A DNA stretch of 64,000 nt from Tenacibaculum sp. 190524A05c (lineage in GTDB: Bacteria > Bacteroidota > Bacteroidia > Flavobacteriales > Flavobacteriaceae): the NCBI RefSeq assembly GCF_964036595.1, contig NZ_OZ038523.1, positions 3,912,501 to 3,976,500 on the forward strand, written 5' to 3'. Made by a program: the position numbers and the translations under genes. Below, one piece after another: positions 18,706 to 27,132 of the stretch. The notes under the pieces were generated by a model. It was not told the DNA's origin. It was given only the letters and a program-made list of their open reading frames with translations, and searched no databases. How positions within the stretch are numbered: the first letter of the stretch is position 1; the number at the start of each line of letters is the position of its first letter.

Positions 18706-18826
18706 TGTATGAGGTAATGAGGATACTACAAGTTTAATACTAGATATAAGTAGGGGTTTAACTAGTATTAATTTTTCTCATACATTAGTTTTTGACCGCA
18801 ATTATTCTTTAATAGTTGCGGTTTTT
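18706..18826 (+). ncRNA. Candidate structured small RNA (unnamed)
   Basis: Three nested or successive inverted repeats occur on the plus strand with no plus-strand gene upstream. An 8-bp outer stem pairs 18706-18713 (tgtatgag) with 18777-18784 (ctcataca). An inner 10-bp stem pairs 18734-18743 with 18762-18771. A terminator hairpin follows at 18795-18826. The shape, about 120 bases with an enclosed hairpin and terminator, fits an intergenic sRNA. No promoter of the TTTG/TAnnTTTG form is clear, and no Rfam family is recognised, so this is a candidate only. The rest of the 414-base gap 18474-18887 holds one further hairpin near 18577-18597 and the gcvP terminator. Confidence 0.35.
18795..18826 (+). 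terminator. Plus-strand terminator without a gene upstream
   Basis: Stem accgcaa/ttgcggt extended by three further pairs, one of them a wobble, then five Ts (18822-18826). No plus-strand gene precedes it for kilobases, which is why the small-RNA candidate is proposed. Confidence 0.65.
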
Positions 18827-18836
18827 ATGTATAAAA

Positions 18837-18865
18837 AAACCACTATATATTGAATATAGTGGTTT
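18837..18865 (-). terminator. Intrinsic terminator of gcvP
   Basis: A 12-bp perfect stem (aaaccactatat / atatagtggttt, loop attga) preceded on the plus strand by a run of As, i.e. a T-run on the minus strand. It lies 22 bases beyond the gcvP stop. Confidence 0.85.
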
Positions 18866-18887
18866 AGTAATATTTATTACTTAAGTT

Positions 18888-21743
18888 TTAAGCTTCAGCT
18901 TCCATGTAATCTTCAATAGGATTACAAGAACAAATTAGGTTACGATCTCCGTAAGCATCGTCAACTCTTCTAACTGAAGGCCAAAATTTATTATCTGCGA
19001 TATAATCTAAAGGGAATGCAGCTTCTTTTCTTGAGTAAGGTAAATCCCATGAATCTGAAGTTAACATTTCTTGAGTATGAGGAGCATTTTTAAGTACATT
19101 ATTAGGGTTTTCTTTAGTTGCGTTTTCAATCTCTTTTCTAATTGAGATTAACGCGTCACAAAAACGATCTAATTCAGTTATACTTTCACTTTCTGTTGGT
19201 TCTACCATTATTGTTCCAGCAACTGGGAAAGAAACGGTAGGAGCGTGGAATCCATAGTCCATTAACCTTTTGGCAATATCAACTACCTCAATACCTTTTT
19301 GCTTGAACTCTCTACAATCCAAAATCATTTCATGAGCAGCTCTACCCATTTCACCTGTATATAAAGTGCTAAAATGCCCTTGTAAACGTTCTTTCATATA
19401 GTTGGCATTTAAAATAGCCACTTTTGTAGAATCAGTTAATCCTTGAGCGCCTAACATTGTAATGTATCCGTATGAAATTAAACAAGCTAATGCAGATCCC
19501 CAAGGTGCAGCTGAAATTGCCGTAATAGGATTATCTCCACCAGTGTTAATAACTGGATTAGTAGGTAAGAAAGGAACGAGTTGAGGAGCAACACAAATTG
19601 GTCCAACTCCAGGTCCACCACCTCCATGAGGAATTGCAAATGTTTTATGTAGATTTAAGTGACAAACATCAGCTCCAATTGTAGCAGGATTGGTTAATCC
19701 AACTTGAGCGTTCATGTTTGCTCCATCCATATATACTTGTCCTCCATTATCATGAATAACTTGAGTGATTTCCTGAATAGCCTTTTCAAATACACCGTGT
19801 GTAGAAGGATAAGTAACCATTAAGGCAGCTAAATTATCTTTGTGTAATTCTGCTTTTGCTTTTAAATCTTCTACATCAATATTACCTTTCTCATCGGTTT
19901 TTGTAACCACTACTTTCATTCCAGCCATTACAGCAGATGCTGGATTGGTACCATGAGCAGAAGCAGGAATTAAACAAATATTTCTGTGGTCATCACCGTT
20001 AGCTAAATGATAAGCTCTAATAACCATTAAACCTGCAAATTCTCCTTGTGCACCTGAGTTTGGTTGTAATGATGTTGCAGCAAAACCTGTTACAACATTT
20101 AATTGGTGTTCTAAGTTTTTAAGAACGGTTTGATATCCTTCTGCTTGATCTAAGGGAACAAAAGGGTGAATATTACCCCATTGCGGATTACTTAAAGGAA
20201 GCATTTCAGATGCAGCATTTAATTTCATTGTACATGATCCTAAAGAAATCATAGAATGATTTAACGCTAAATCTTTACGCTCTAATTTTTTAATATATCG
20301 CATCATATCAGTTTCAGAATGATATGAGTTGAAGATTTCATTGTCTAAGAATGAAGTATTTCTTTTAATACTTGAAGGAATTACATCAGTATGTGTAAAC
20401 TCAGTAATAGTAATATCTTGAATGTTAAAAGTTTGTTCAAAACAATCAACAATAGCATTAATTTCTTTTAAACCAACAGTTTCGTTAACAGATATTGAAA
20501 CGTGATTCTTATCAACATAATTAAAGTTGATTCCGTTTGATTCTGCAACAGGTTTTAACTTCTCAGCTTCAACTTCAACTAAGATTGTATCAAAATAAGA
20601 ACTGTTCTTTTGTTTGAAACCAAGTCTTTCTAAAGCGGCTGTTAATGTAGTAGCTGCTGTATTTACATTGTTTGCTATATATTGAATTCCTTCTTTTCCA
20701 TGATATACAGCATACATACCGGCCATTACAGCTAATAATACTTGTGCAGTACAAATGTTTGATGTTGCTCTTTCTCTTTTAATATGCTGCTCACGAGTTT
20801 GTAGAGCCATTCTAAGTGCTCTTTTCTCATTTGCATCCTTAGTTACTCCAATGATTCTTCCTGGAATACTTCTTTTATAAGCTTCTTTAGTAGCAAAATA
20901 TCCCGCGTGAGGACCACCATATCCTAAAGGAATTCCAAATCGTTGCGTCGTACCAACTACAACGTCAACTCCAAATTCACCTGGAGCTTTTAAAAGTGCT
21001 AGTGATAAAATATCTGCTGCAACAGCAACTTTGATATTATTAGCATTAGAATTTCCTACGAAATCAGTATAATCATAAACTTGACCATGCTTACCAGGAT
21101 ATTGTAGAATTGCTCCAAAATAATCATCGGCGAAGTCGAATTTAGAGTGGTCTCCAATAACTAATTCAATTCCGATAGGAATAGCTCTAGTCTTTAAAAC
21201 AGATAAGGTTTGAGGTAAAATTTCTTCCGATACAAAGAATTTATTTGCTCCAGCTTTTTTCTTCGCTCTATCTCTAACATCAAAAAGTAAAGCCATAGCT
21301 TCTGCTGCAGCTGTTCCTTCATCCAAAAGAGAAGCGTTTGCTAACTCCATACCTGTTAAATCACAAACCATAGTTTGATAATTTAATAAAGCTTCTAAAC
21401 GACCTTGGGCTATTTCAGCTTGATAAGGAGTGTAGGCTGTATACCAACCTGGATTTTCTAAAATATTTCTTTGAATTACACCAGGTAAAATTGCCTCATG
21501 ATATCCTAATCCTATATAACTTTTGAAAACCTTATTTTTTGCACCTAATTCGTTAATATGATTTAAATACTCATATTCACTTAATGCTTCCGGTAAATCA
21601 AGTGAGTTTTTCAAACGGATATCGTCTGGAATTGTTTCGTAAATTAATTGGTCTAAACTGTCTACTCCAACAGTTTTTAACATAGTTTCTTGTTCTCTAG
21701 TTCTAGGACCAATGTGACGTAATTGAAACGAATTTGTATTCAT
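18888..21743 (-). CDS. gcvP: Glycine dehydrogenase (decarboxylating), single-chain P protein
   Basis: The P protein of the glycine cleavage system decarboxylates glycine using pyridoxal phosphate and passes the aminomethyl group to the lipoyl H protein. At 951 aa it is the fused homodimeric form (GcvPA+GcvPB). The PLP lysine is K700 in the HKTF segment, next to a glycine-rich loop ([11 protein letters not shown]). The N-terminal half has the LRHIGPRT start and the [20 protein letters not shown] segment. It stands alone here without gcvT or gcvH. The AT-rich region upstream shows no glycine riboswitch. Its start is the ATG at 21743. Confidence 0.98.
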   Translation of the reverse strand: MNTNSFQLRHIGPRTREQETMLKTVGVDSLDQLIYETIPDDIRLKNSLDLPEALSEYEYLNHINELGAKNKVFKSYIGLGYHEAILPGVIQRNILENPGWYTAYTPYQAEIAQGRLEALLNYQTMVCDLTGMELANASLLDEGTAAAEAMALLFDVRDRAKKKAGANKFFVSEEILPQTLSVLKTRAIPIGIELVIGDHSKFDFADDYFGAILQYPGKHGQVYDYTDFVGNSNANNIKVAVAADILSLALLKAPGEFGVDVVVGTTQRFGIPLGYGGPHAGYFATKEAYKRSIPGRIIGVTKDANEKRALRMALQTREQHIKRERATSNICTAQVLLAVMAGMYAVYHGKEGIQYIANNVNTAATTLTAALERLGFKQKNSSYFDTILVEVEAEKLKPVAESNGINFNYVDKNHVSISVNETVGLKEINAIVDCFEQTFNIQDITITEFTHTDVIPSSIKRNTSFLDNEIFNSYHSETDMMRYIKKLERKDLALNHSMISLGSCTMKLNAASEMLPLSNPQWGNIHPFVPLDQAEGYQTVLKNLEHQLNVVTGFAATSLQPNSGAQGEFAGLMVIRAYHLANGDDHRNICLIPASAHGTNPASAVMAGMKVVVTKTDEKGNIDVEDLKAKAELHKDNLAALMVTYPSTHGVFEKAIQEITQVIHDNGGQVYMDGANMNAQVGLTNPATIGADVCHLNLHKTFAIPHGGGGPGVGPICVAPQLVPFLPTNPVINTGGDNPITAISAAPWGSALACLISYGYITMLGAQGLTDSTKVAILNANYMKERLQGHFSTLYTGEMGRAAHEMILDCREFKQKGIEVVDIAKRLMDYGFHAPTVSFPVAGTIMVEPTESESITELDRFCDALISIRKEIENATKENPNNVLKNAPHTQEMLTSDSWDLPYSRKEAAFPLDYIADNKFWPSVRRVDDAYGDRNLICSCNPIEDYMEAEA

Positions 21744-21769
21744 TAATTGTGTTGTTGTATTTCGGTTAG

Positions 21770-21804
21770 CAAAAATAACTAAAACTTAAGGATTTTATAA
21801 CAAC
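21770..21804 (-). promoter_or_regulatory. Candidate gcvP promoter
   Basis: On the minus strand TATTTTTG at 21770-21777 matches TAnnTTTG. A GTTG at 21801-21804, 23 bases upstream, is a weak -33 box. Confidence 0.42.
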
Positions 21805-21831
21805 TGAATTCTTAAATTATTAACTGAATTT

Positions 21832-22680
21832 ATGGGTTATAAACAATTCAATTACCTTTGTAATGTGAAAGTATTGAAAGTAACTTTTGATTTTTATATC
21901 AATTCAAGTTTACACGTTGCGCTCGCCGTATACGCCCTGGTAAGAATTACGGAATTTTATTTTGGGTTATCTTATAATGAACCTCTTTGTTATTTCATTT
22001 TTTATGGAACTATAACGGGGTATAATTTTGTTAAATATGCTGGTATTGCCGGGCTACACCATTTGAGTTTAACCAAGAATTTACGGTTAATACAGATGTT
22101 TTCTTTTGTAGCTTTCTTATTGATGATGTTTTATGGATATCAATTACATCTAAATACGTTCACTTATTTTATTCCATTTGCTATACTCACTTTTTTTTAC
22201 GCTGTTCCGGTATTTAAGAAGTTCTCGCTAAATTTAAGAAGCATAGGATCACTTAAAATCGTTGTTATTAGTTTGGTTTGGGGAGGAGTAACATTTTTTG
22301 TTCCGTTAATGGAAAGTAAATCAGAAGTAAATTCAGAATTTGTACTTGGTTTTATTCAACGATTTTTATTTATAATTGTTTTGACACTGCCTTTTGATAT
22401 CAGGGATTTACGTTTTGATAAGAAGCAGTTAAATACGATTCCTCAATTAATTGGTATAGAAAGAACTAAGAAGTTGGGATTCGTATTGCTTTCACTAACA
22501 ATGGTAATAGAGTTTTTAATTACTCCAAACAGCAGATTTAAGTTTGTGTATTTAGTGGTTTTTATAATGTTGTTGTTATTACTCCAAAGAGCTAAAGGAA
22601 AACAATCTAAATATTATGCCTCTTTTTGGGTAGAAGCAATTCCTGTATTTTGGTGGGTTGGTCTTGAGGTAATGCAATAA
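21832..22680 (+). CDS. UbiA-like multi-pass membrane protein
   Basis: Up to 282 aa with about eight to nine hydrophobic segments. It shows the second aspartate-rich motif of UbiA prenyltransferases in the segment LPFDIRDLRFDKKQLNTIPQ (D-x-R-D-x-x-x-D), but the first motif (NDxxD) is not seen; the matching region has only GYNFVKYAG. It may be a divergent or inactive UbiA member. A TACCTTTG box at 21853-21860, inside the ORF, raises the chance that translation really starts at GTG 21865 or TTG 21874, which would remove 11-14 hydrophilic residues. It ends in a bidirectional terminator. Confidence 0.62.
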   Translation: MGYKQFNYLCNVKVLKVTFDFYINSSLHVALAVYALVRITEFYFGLSYNEPLCYFIFYGTITGYNFVKYAGIAGLHHLSLTKNLRLIQMFSFVAFLLMMFYGYQLHLNTFTYFIPFAILTFFYAVPVFKKFSLNLRSIGSLKIVVISLVWGGVTFFVPLMESKSEVNSEFVLGFIQRFLFIIVLTLPFDIRDLRFDKKQLNTIPQLIGIERTKKLGFVLLSLTMVIEFLITPNSRFKFVYLVVFIMLLLLLQRAKGKQSKYYASFWVEAIPVFWWVGLEVMQ

Positions 22681-22706
22681 AAAAAGGCTTTTAAAAAAGC
22701 CTTTGA
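22678..22706 (+). terminator. Bidirectional terminator
   Basis: An A/T-rich stem with a GC core (aaaggctttt / aaaagccttt) abutting the stop of the UbiA-like gene and 25 bases before the stop of the opposing gene. Confidence 0.7.
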
Positions 22707-22728
22707 GATATTTTGAAATAGTGAAATT

Positions 22729-23310
22729 CTAATTATTGTTAATGCTACTTTTAGCTGATTTTAGAACTTTCTTTTTTCCTGATAATTTACATAAAGAAGA
22801 ATACGTGATTTTATTATTACATGATAATTTTTCACCTTCACTCCAAGCATTTACCTTTTTATTTCCTTTGGTTGCAACAGCTTTAGATAAGATTGAAAGA
22901 CAATTCATCTTTTTGATTTTACCAAGAGGAATTATATAAGAAAATTCTTTCACCCCAGAATTATGGTTTTTTCTATAAGTTATGGATTTTAAATCCGGAC
23001 AACCATTTTCTTTTAAAGGTAGTTCACTTAAATCTCCAATAAATACTCTACTTTTTTCCAGCGTCCAACCTTTTTTCATTTTGAACGTAACTAGGAAATT
23101 AGTCCTATCTTTCGTAGCTATAGTTAAATTACCAACATGTTTATCTCCTCCGATCAATTTAGATTTAAAAACAACTTTTCCTTTTTTTAAATCAGGATTA
23201 GTAAAGACATCGTAATTAAATGGAGTAGTGTAGTTTGAAAAAAGTATAGTTAGACAGAAAATAAATAATAAATTTTTAACTTTTCTCATATTGTATTGAT
23301 TTAATAACAT
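22729..23310 (-). CDS. Secreted protein, paralogue of the 23390-24124 protein
   Basis: A 193-aa protein with an N-terminal hydrophobic export segment (about residues 11-28). From about residue 45 it aligns by eye with the lipoprotein encoded next door: NFLVTFKMKKGWTL, VFIGDLSELPL, a short SITYRKN segment, EFSYIIPLGKIKKMNCL, AWSEGEK, and a YSSLC ending. The shared pattern (aromatic strand, PL motif, paired cysteines, AW-G-K/N, SLC) suggests a beta-sandwich with one or two disulfides. The family is not recognised. Start ATG at 23310; an alternative ATG seven codons on gives MRKVKNL. Confidence 0.7.
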   Translation of the reverse strand: MLLNQYNMRKVKNLLFIFCLTILFSNYTTPFNYDVFTNPDLKKGKVVFKSKLIGGDKHVGNLTIATKDRTNFLVTFKMKKGWTLEKSRVFIGDLSELPLKENGCPDLKSITYRKNHNSGVKEFSYIIPLGKIKKMNCLSILSKAVATKGNKKVNAWSEGEKLSCNNKITYSSLCKLSGKKKVLKSAKSSINNN

Positions 23311-23313
23311 TTA

Positions 23314-23321
23314 CAAATATA
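23314..23321 (-). promoter_or_regulatory. Candidate -7 box for the 22729-23310 gene
   Basis: Minus-strand TATATTTG fits TAnnTTTG exactly, but it lies only 4 bases before the ATG at 23310 and no -33 TTTG has the proper spacing (one is at 11 bases). If used, the downstream ATG would be the start. Confidence 0.3.
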
Positions 23322-23339
23322 ACTTTTTATTACAAAAAA

Positions 23340-23370
23340 TAAGAGTCATAGTAATTAACTATGACTCTTA
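23340..23370 (-). terminator. Intrinsic terminator of the 23390-24124 gene
   Basis: A 13-bp perfect stem (taagagtcatagt / actatgactctta, loop aatta) followed on the minus strand by a T-run. It separates the two paralogous genes into two transcripts. Confidence 0.87.
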
Positions 23371-23389
23371 CCTATGCTTTATGAACTAA

Positions 23390-24124
23390 TTAGTTTGTGT
23401 CAATCGGATCATCATCTCCTCCGCCATCATTATCACATAATGAAAAATAAGTAGCAGGACATCTTGTTCCTTCAAAATTGTTTCCGTCTCCCCATGCAGA
23501 ATATACCCAACACCATCCTCTATAATAGATAGATAACTTAGAATGAGCTGCAATTGTAATACACTCAACACCTTTAAGATCTGCTAAAGGAATAGAGTAA
23601 GTATATTCACCTATACGAGATGTTCTATGACTTTCTCTGTATGGGAATTTTCTGTAATCAGGGTATCCATAATATAATGGGATACTATCCTTTTGTCCAA
23701 CAAATAAATTTGTTTTCCAAAGATTCCAGCATCTGTTTGTTTTGTAAGTAACTAATAAATTACTTTTTCCCTCAATACTTACAGTTACAGTACCAGCTTT
23801 GTAACTTCTTCCGATAATTAAATCGGTAGTTTTTAAAACAGTTGATTTGTTAGCTGATTCTTTTGAACTAGTCTGTCTTTCTCGACTAGAAGACTCATTT
23901 GGTAATTGAATTTGAACTTCGGCAACAATGTCCTGTAATTCCATTTCCTGTTGTGGATTTAGAATAACTTCTGGTTGCTCAATAATTCTTTCTTGTGAAT
24001 CAACAATTTGTTCTTGTTGTAAATTCGATTCTTGGTTTTCGATTGAAGATACGTCTTCATTATTATTACACCCCACGAAAGCTAATAATAAAGCCGACAT
24101 AAAAACACAAATCTTTCCCCTCAT
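23390..24124 (-). CDS. Lipoprotein, paralogue of the 22729-23310 protein
   Basis: A 244-aa lipoprotein: signal with lipobox LAFVGC (cysteine at 19), then a Gln/Glu-rich tether (about 25-85), then a domain shared with the neighbour: NLLVTYKTNRCWNL, LFVGQKDSIPL, FPYRESH, EYTYSIPLADLKGVECI, AWGDGNNF, YFSLC. The domain has several cysteines. It ends in a DDD/G-rich tail. Function is unknown; a surface-exposed beta-sandwich is likely. Promoter and terminator are both clear, so it is transcribed alone. Confidence 0.75.
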   Translation of the reverse strand: MRGKICVFMSALLLAFVGCNNNEDVSSIENQESNLQQEQIVDSQERIIEQPEVILNPQQEMELQDIVAEVQIQLPNESSSRERQTSSKESANKSTVLKTTDLIIGRSYKAGTVTVSIEGKSNLLVTYKTNRCWNLWKTNLFVGQKDSIPLYYGYPDYRKFPYRESHRTSRIGEYTYSIPLADLKGVECITIAAHSKLSIYYRGWCWVYSAWGDGNNFEGTRCPATYFSLCDNDGGGDDDPIDTN

Positions 24125-24162
24125 AATTCTTGTTTTTATGGATTATTAAAAATATTTGACAG

Positions 24163-24191
24163 CAAATATAATTTATTTTTTTGAAGACAAA
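24163..24191 (-). promoter_or_regulatory. Promoter of the 23390-24124 lipoprotein gene
   Basis: On the minus strand TTTG (24191-24188), a 17-base spacer, then TATATTTG (24170-24163): a perfect fit to the Bacteroidota consensus, about 38 bases before the start codon. Confidence 0.75.
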
Positions 24192-24260
24192 ACTATTTTT
24201 AAAACTTTATGTATTCATAACGAATCACTTAACTTGTTTTATGGTTTCGCAAAACTATTG

Positions 24261-24268
24261 TAATTTTG
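24261..24268 (+). promoter_or_regulatory. Candidate -7 box for yaaA
   Basis: TAATTTTG fits TAnnTTTG, 21 bases before the start codon; the -33 region (24234-24240) is T-rich but not TTTG. Confidence 0.4.
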
Positions 24269-24289
24269 TTGTGTAAAATTTAAGCTTTA

Positions 24290-25048
24290 ATGAAGATTAT
24301 TATTTCTCCTGCAAAATCATTGGATTTTGAATCTAAACCAAATGTAACAGAATTTACTGAACCTCGTTTTTTAGAGCAATCGCAAAAACTGAACAAAAAG
24401 TTAAAGACATTATCAAGAAAGAAATTGTCTGAATTAATGAAGATTTCAAATGACTTAGCTTCATTAAACTACGATAGAAATCAATCTTGGGAACTACCTT
24501 TTACTTCGGATAATGCTAAACAGGCAGTTTATAGTTTTACTGGTGAAGTATTTAGAGGTATAGATGTAAATACAATAGAAGAGAATAAAGTTTCTGTTTT
24601 ACAAGATAAACTTCGAATTTTATCGGGTCTTTATGGTTTGTTAAAACCTTTAGATTTAATTCAGCCATATCGTTTGGAAATGGGTACGAGATTAAAGGTA
24701 GGAAGAAAAGATAATTTATATCAATTTTGGGGAGATACTCTAGCAAATGCGTTAAACGAAGAATTGAAAGATGATGAATTGTTAATTAATCTGGCGAGTT
24801 CAGAGTATTTCAAAGCACTACCAAAAAAGGTTTTGAAGGTTCCAATGATTACTCCTGTTTTTAAAGATTTTAAAAATGGACAATATAAAACCATCATGAC
24901 CTTTGCTAAAAAGGCCAGAGGTTTAATGGTTCGTTATATTATAGAAAATGATGTCGAAAATCTAGAAGACTTAAAATCATTCGATGTTGATGGCTACAGA
25001 TTTACTGAAGAGATGTCAACTGAACATGATTTGGTTTTTACTAGATAG
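24290..25048 (+). CDS. yaaA: Peroxide stress protein YaaA
   Basis: A 252-aa cytoplasmic protein of the YaaA/DUF328 family, which in Escherichia coli lowers free iron and protects DNA under hydrogen peroxide. The family start MKIIISPAKSLDFE is intact, as are the ELMKISNDLASLNYDR segment, YSFTGEVFRGID, LRILSGLYGLLKPLD and the C-terminal FAKKARGLMVRYI. Family length is about 250 aa. It stands alone, convergent with the serine dehydratase gene (8 bases between stops). Confidence 0.95.
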   Translation: MKIIISPAKSLDFESKPNVTEFTEPRFLEQSQKLNKKLKTLSRKKLSELMKISNDLASLNYDRNQSWELPFTSDNAKQAVYSFTGEVFRGIDVNTIEENKVSVLQDKLRILSGLYGLLKPLDLIQPYRLEMGTRLKVGRKDNLYQFWGDTLANALNEELKDDELLINLASSEYFKALPKKVLKVPMITPVFKDFKNGQYKTIMTFAKKARGLMVRYIIENDVENLEDLKSFDVDGYRFTEEMSTEHDLVFTR

Positions 25049-25056
25049 TTGTTAGT

Positions 25057-26481
25057 TTAACAATCAGCTAAACCAACTGTAATAGCTAATCCACCTTCAG
25101 AAGTTTCTTTATAATTTCTGTTCATATCTTTAGCTGTTTCCCACATGGTTTCAATAACTTTATCAAGAGGAACAACAGCGTCTTCAGGATTTCGTTCAAG
25201 AGCTAACTCAGCAGCGTTAATTGCTTTAATTGCTCCCATTGCGTTCCTTTCGATGCATGGAATTTGAACTAAACCTCCAATGGGATCGCAAGTTAAACCT
25301 AAATGGTGTTCCATGGCAATTTCAGAAGCTTCAAGACATTGAGAAGGAGTTCCTCCTAATAATTCTGTTAACGCTGCTGCAGCCATTGCAGAAGACACTC
25401 CAATTTCAGCTTGACAACCTCCCATAGCGGCAGAGATAGTAGCATTCTTTTTGAACAGACTTCCAATTTCTCCAGCGGTTAATAGGAACTTTCTAACATG
25501 TTCAATTGTAGCGTTATGATTTTCAATAACCATATAGTACATTAAAACAGCAGGTATAACTCCAGCACTTCCATTCGTAGGCGCGGTTACAACTCTTCCT
25601 AATGAAGCGTTTACTTCATTTACTGCTAAAGCCAAACAACTTACCCATTTTAAAATTTCTCTGAATTTAACTTCAGTACCACGTATTCCAGAGATCCACT
25701 CCTCAATTCCACTATATGTGGTGTCTTTAATCAGTTTTTCATGTGTGGAAAATGCTCTTCTTTTTACATTTAAACCACCTGGTAAAATTCCTTCTGTATG
25801 ACAACCAATATACATGCATTCTAGCATTGTATTCCAGATGTTATCTAACTTATCATAAATTTCGTCAGGTGAGTTTAAAACGGTTTCATTTTCAAAAACT
25901 ATTTCAGAAATTGATTTTTGTTGCTCTTTACAGTATCTGTCTAAATCAACAGCTTTATTTATTGGATATGGAAAGGTTTTTTGTGTTTCTTCTAAGTTTT
26001 TGTTTTGATTTCCCTCTTGGATAACAAACCCACCTCCAATTGAATAATACGTTTCGGTAGAGATTTCTTTATTGTTTTTATCAAAACCTCTAAAGGTTAA
26101 TCCATTTGCATGAAAAGGTAAAAATTCTCTATTAAACACAATGGAACTCATTGAGAAATCTAATGATTGAGTTGCGTCAAATTGAAGTTTGTTGTTCTTT
26201 TTTATGAGTTCAATTATTCCTTCAATATCATCAATCGGAATGAATTCTGGATCAGTACCACTTAAACCTAAAGCTACCGCTAAATCAGTGGCATGCCCCT
26301 TTCCAGTTAAAGATAAAGAACCATATAAATCAACTTTAATTGAATTGACTTCTACGAAAAGGTTTTCGTTCTTTAGTTTTTGAATCCAATTTTGAGCAGC
26401 TCTCCAAGGACCTAAAGTATGAGAGCTGGACGGACCAACTCCTATTTTTAGCATGTCAAAGACACTAATAAATTGATGCAT
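25057..26481 (-). CDS. sdaA: L-serine ammonia-lyase (iron-sulfur type)
   Basis: Converts L-serine to pyruvate and ammonia with a [4Fe-4S] cluster. The 474-aa single-chain form joins the beta domain (SSSHTLGPWRAA near residue 18) to the alpha domain (PTNGSAGVIPAVL, GSLFKKNATISAAMGGCQAEIG). The cluster cysteines are in the GGCQAEIG, GLTCDPIGG and IPCIERN segments. The ATG at 26481 (MHQFISVFDM) is chosen because an upstream extension (to 26541) is not family-like and overlaps the preceding terminator. It is transcribed alone and is convergent with yaaA. Confidence 0.95.
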   Translation of the reverse strand: MHQFISVFDMLKIGVGPSSSHTLGPWRAAQNWIQKLKNENLFVEVNSIKVDLYGSLSLTGKGHATDLAVALGLSGTDPEFIPIDDIEGIIELIKKNNKLQFDATQSLDFSMSSIVFNREFLPFHANGLTFRGFDKNNKEISTETYYSIGGGFVIQEGNQNKNLEETQKTFPYPINKAVDLDRYCKEQQKSISEIVFENETVLNSPDEIYDKLDNIWNTMLECMYIGCHTEGILPGGLNVKRRAFSTHEKLIKDTTYSGIEEWISGIRGTEVKFREILKWVSCLALAVNEVNASLGRVVTAPTNGSAGVIPAVLMYYMVIENHNATIEHVRKFLLTAGEIGSLFKKNATISAAMGGCQAEIGVSSAMAAAALTELLGGTPSQCLEASEIAMEHHLGLTCDPIGGLVQIPCIERNAMGAIKAINAAELALERNPEDAVVPLDKVIETMWETAKDMNRNYKETSEGGLAITVGLADC

Positions 26482-26521
26482 AAAGTAATTGTCGTTGTTT
26501 GTTTGGTAAGAACAAAAATAA

Positions 26522-26551
26522 AAAACCTGTATTGAAAACAATACAGGTTTT
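26522..26551 (-). terminator. Intrinsic terminator of the DUF2853 gene
   Basis: A 13-bp perfect stem (aaaacctgtattg / caatacaggtttt, loop aaaa) followed on the minus strand by a T-rich run. It separates the DUF2853 gene from sdaA. Confidence 0.87.
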
Positions 26552-26573
26552 AAAATTTTATTCTAGTAAGAAA

Positions 26574-26915
26574 TTACTTTCCGTAAACTGATTCTTTACC
26601 AAACTTTTTCGCTAAAAGATAGTATACAACCGCACGGTATTTATTTCTTTCCGACTTACCAACTTGTTCGATTACCTCAGCAATCCCTTCATCTAATTTT
26701 GGGCCATCTGCTAAACCTAATTTCTTGATTAAGAAGTTTTTCTTAACTGTTTCAAGTTCTTTAGGGTCAGTTCCAGAAACTGTTTCAGCATCTTTTTTGT
26801 AGATAGAAGGTCCTAAACCTTTAGTAACTGCTGATAATAAATCTGCATCAAAACTTAATCCTTTGTCATTCATAAATTTTTTGTACAGCTCCACTTTTTC
26901 GTCGAATTTGCTCAT
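26574..26915 (-). CDS. DUF2853 family protein
   Basis: A 113-aa all-helical acidic/basic protein matching the DUF2853 family by its start MSKFDEKVELYKKFMNDKG, the GLGPSIYKKDAETVS segment and the C-terminal RAVVYYLLAKKFGKESVY. The function of the family is unknown. The gene has its own near-perfect promoter and a strong terminator, suggesting a well-expressed single-gene transcript. Confidence 0.88.
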   Translation of the reverse strand: MSKFDEKVELYKKFMNDKGLSFDADLLSAVTKGLGPSIYKKDAETVSGTDPKELETVKKNFLIKKLGLADGPKLDEGIAEVIEQVGKSERNKYRAVVYYLLAKKFGKESVYGK

Positions 26916-26954
26916 AATTTTTGTTATTTAGTTAATTTGTATTTCAACTCTTTC

Positions 26955-26985
26955 CAAATATAGAAAAATAATTAACTATTTCAAA
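26955..26985 (-). promoter_or_regulatory. Promoter of the DUF2853 gene
   Basis: On the minus strand TTTG (26985-26982), a 19-base spacer, then TATATTTG (26962-26955): a perfect Bacteroidota promoter about 40 bases before the start codon. Confidence 0.77.
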
Positions 26986-27132
26986 TTGAATAGAAACAAA
27001 TACTTGCTAATGATTTGGTTACGTTTTATCTAGGAAATATTGTTAATTATTTTGTTGAAAACTAAAAGAACTTCTTGTCTAAGAAAATGCTTCTTGTAGT
27101 AGATTTATATAAGAAATTCAAATCTGCATCTT

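Noticed and set aside
21744-21831. Glycine riboswitch upstream of gcvP
   Set aside because: The leader is short and AT-rich and shows none of the conserved glycine-aptamer sequence; only a promoter is supported.
26482-26541. N-terminal extension of sdaA
   Set aside because: Overlaps the terminator of the upstream gene and does not match the family; the ATG at 26481 fits.
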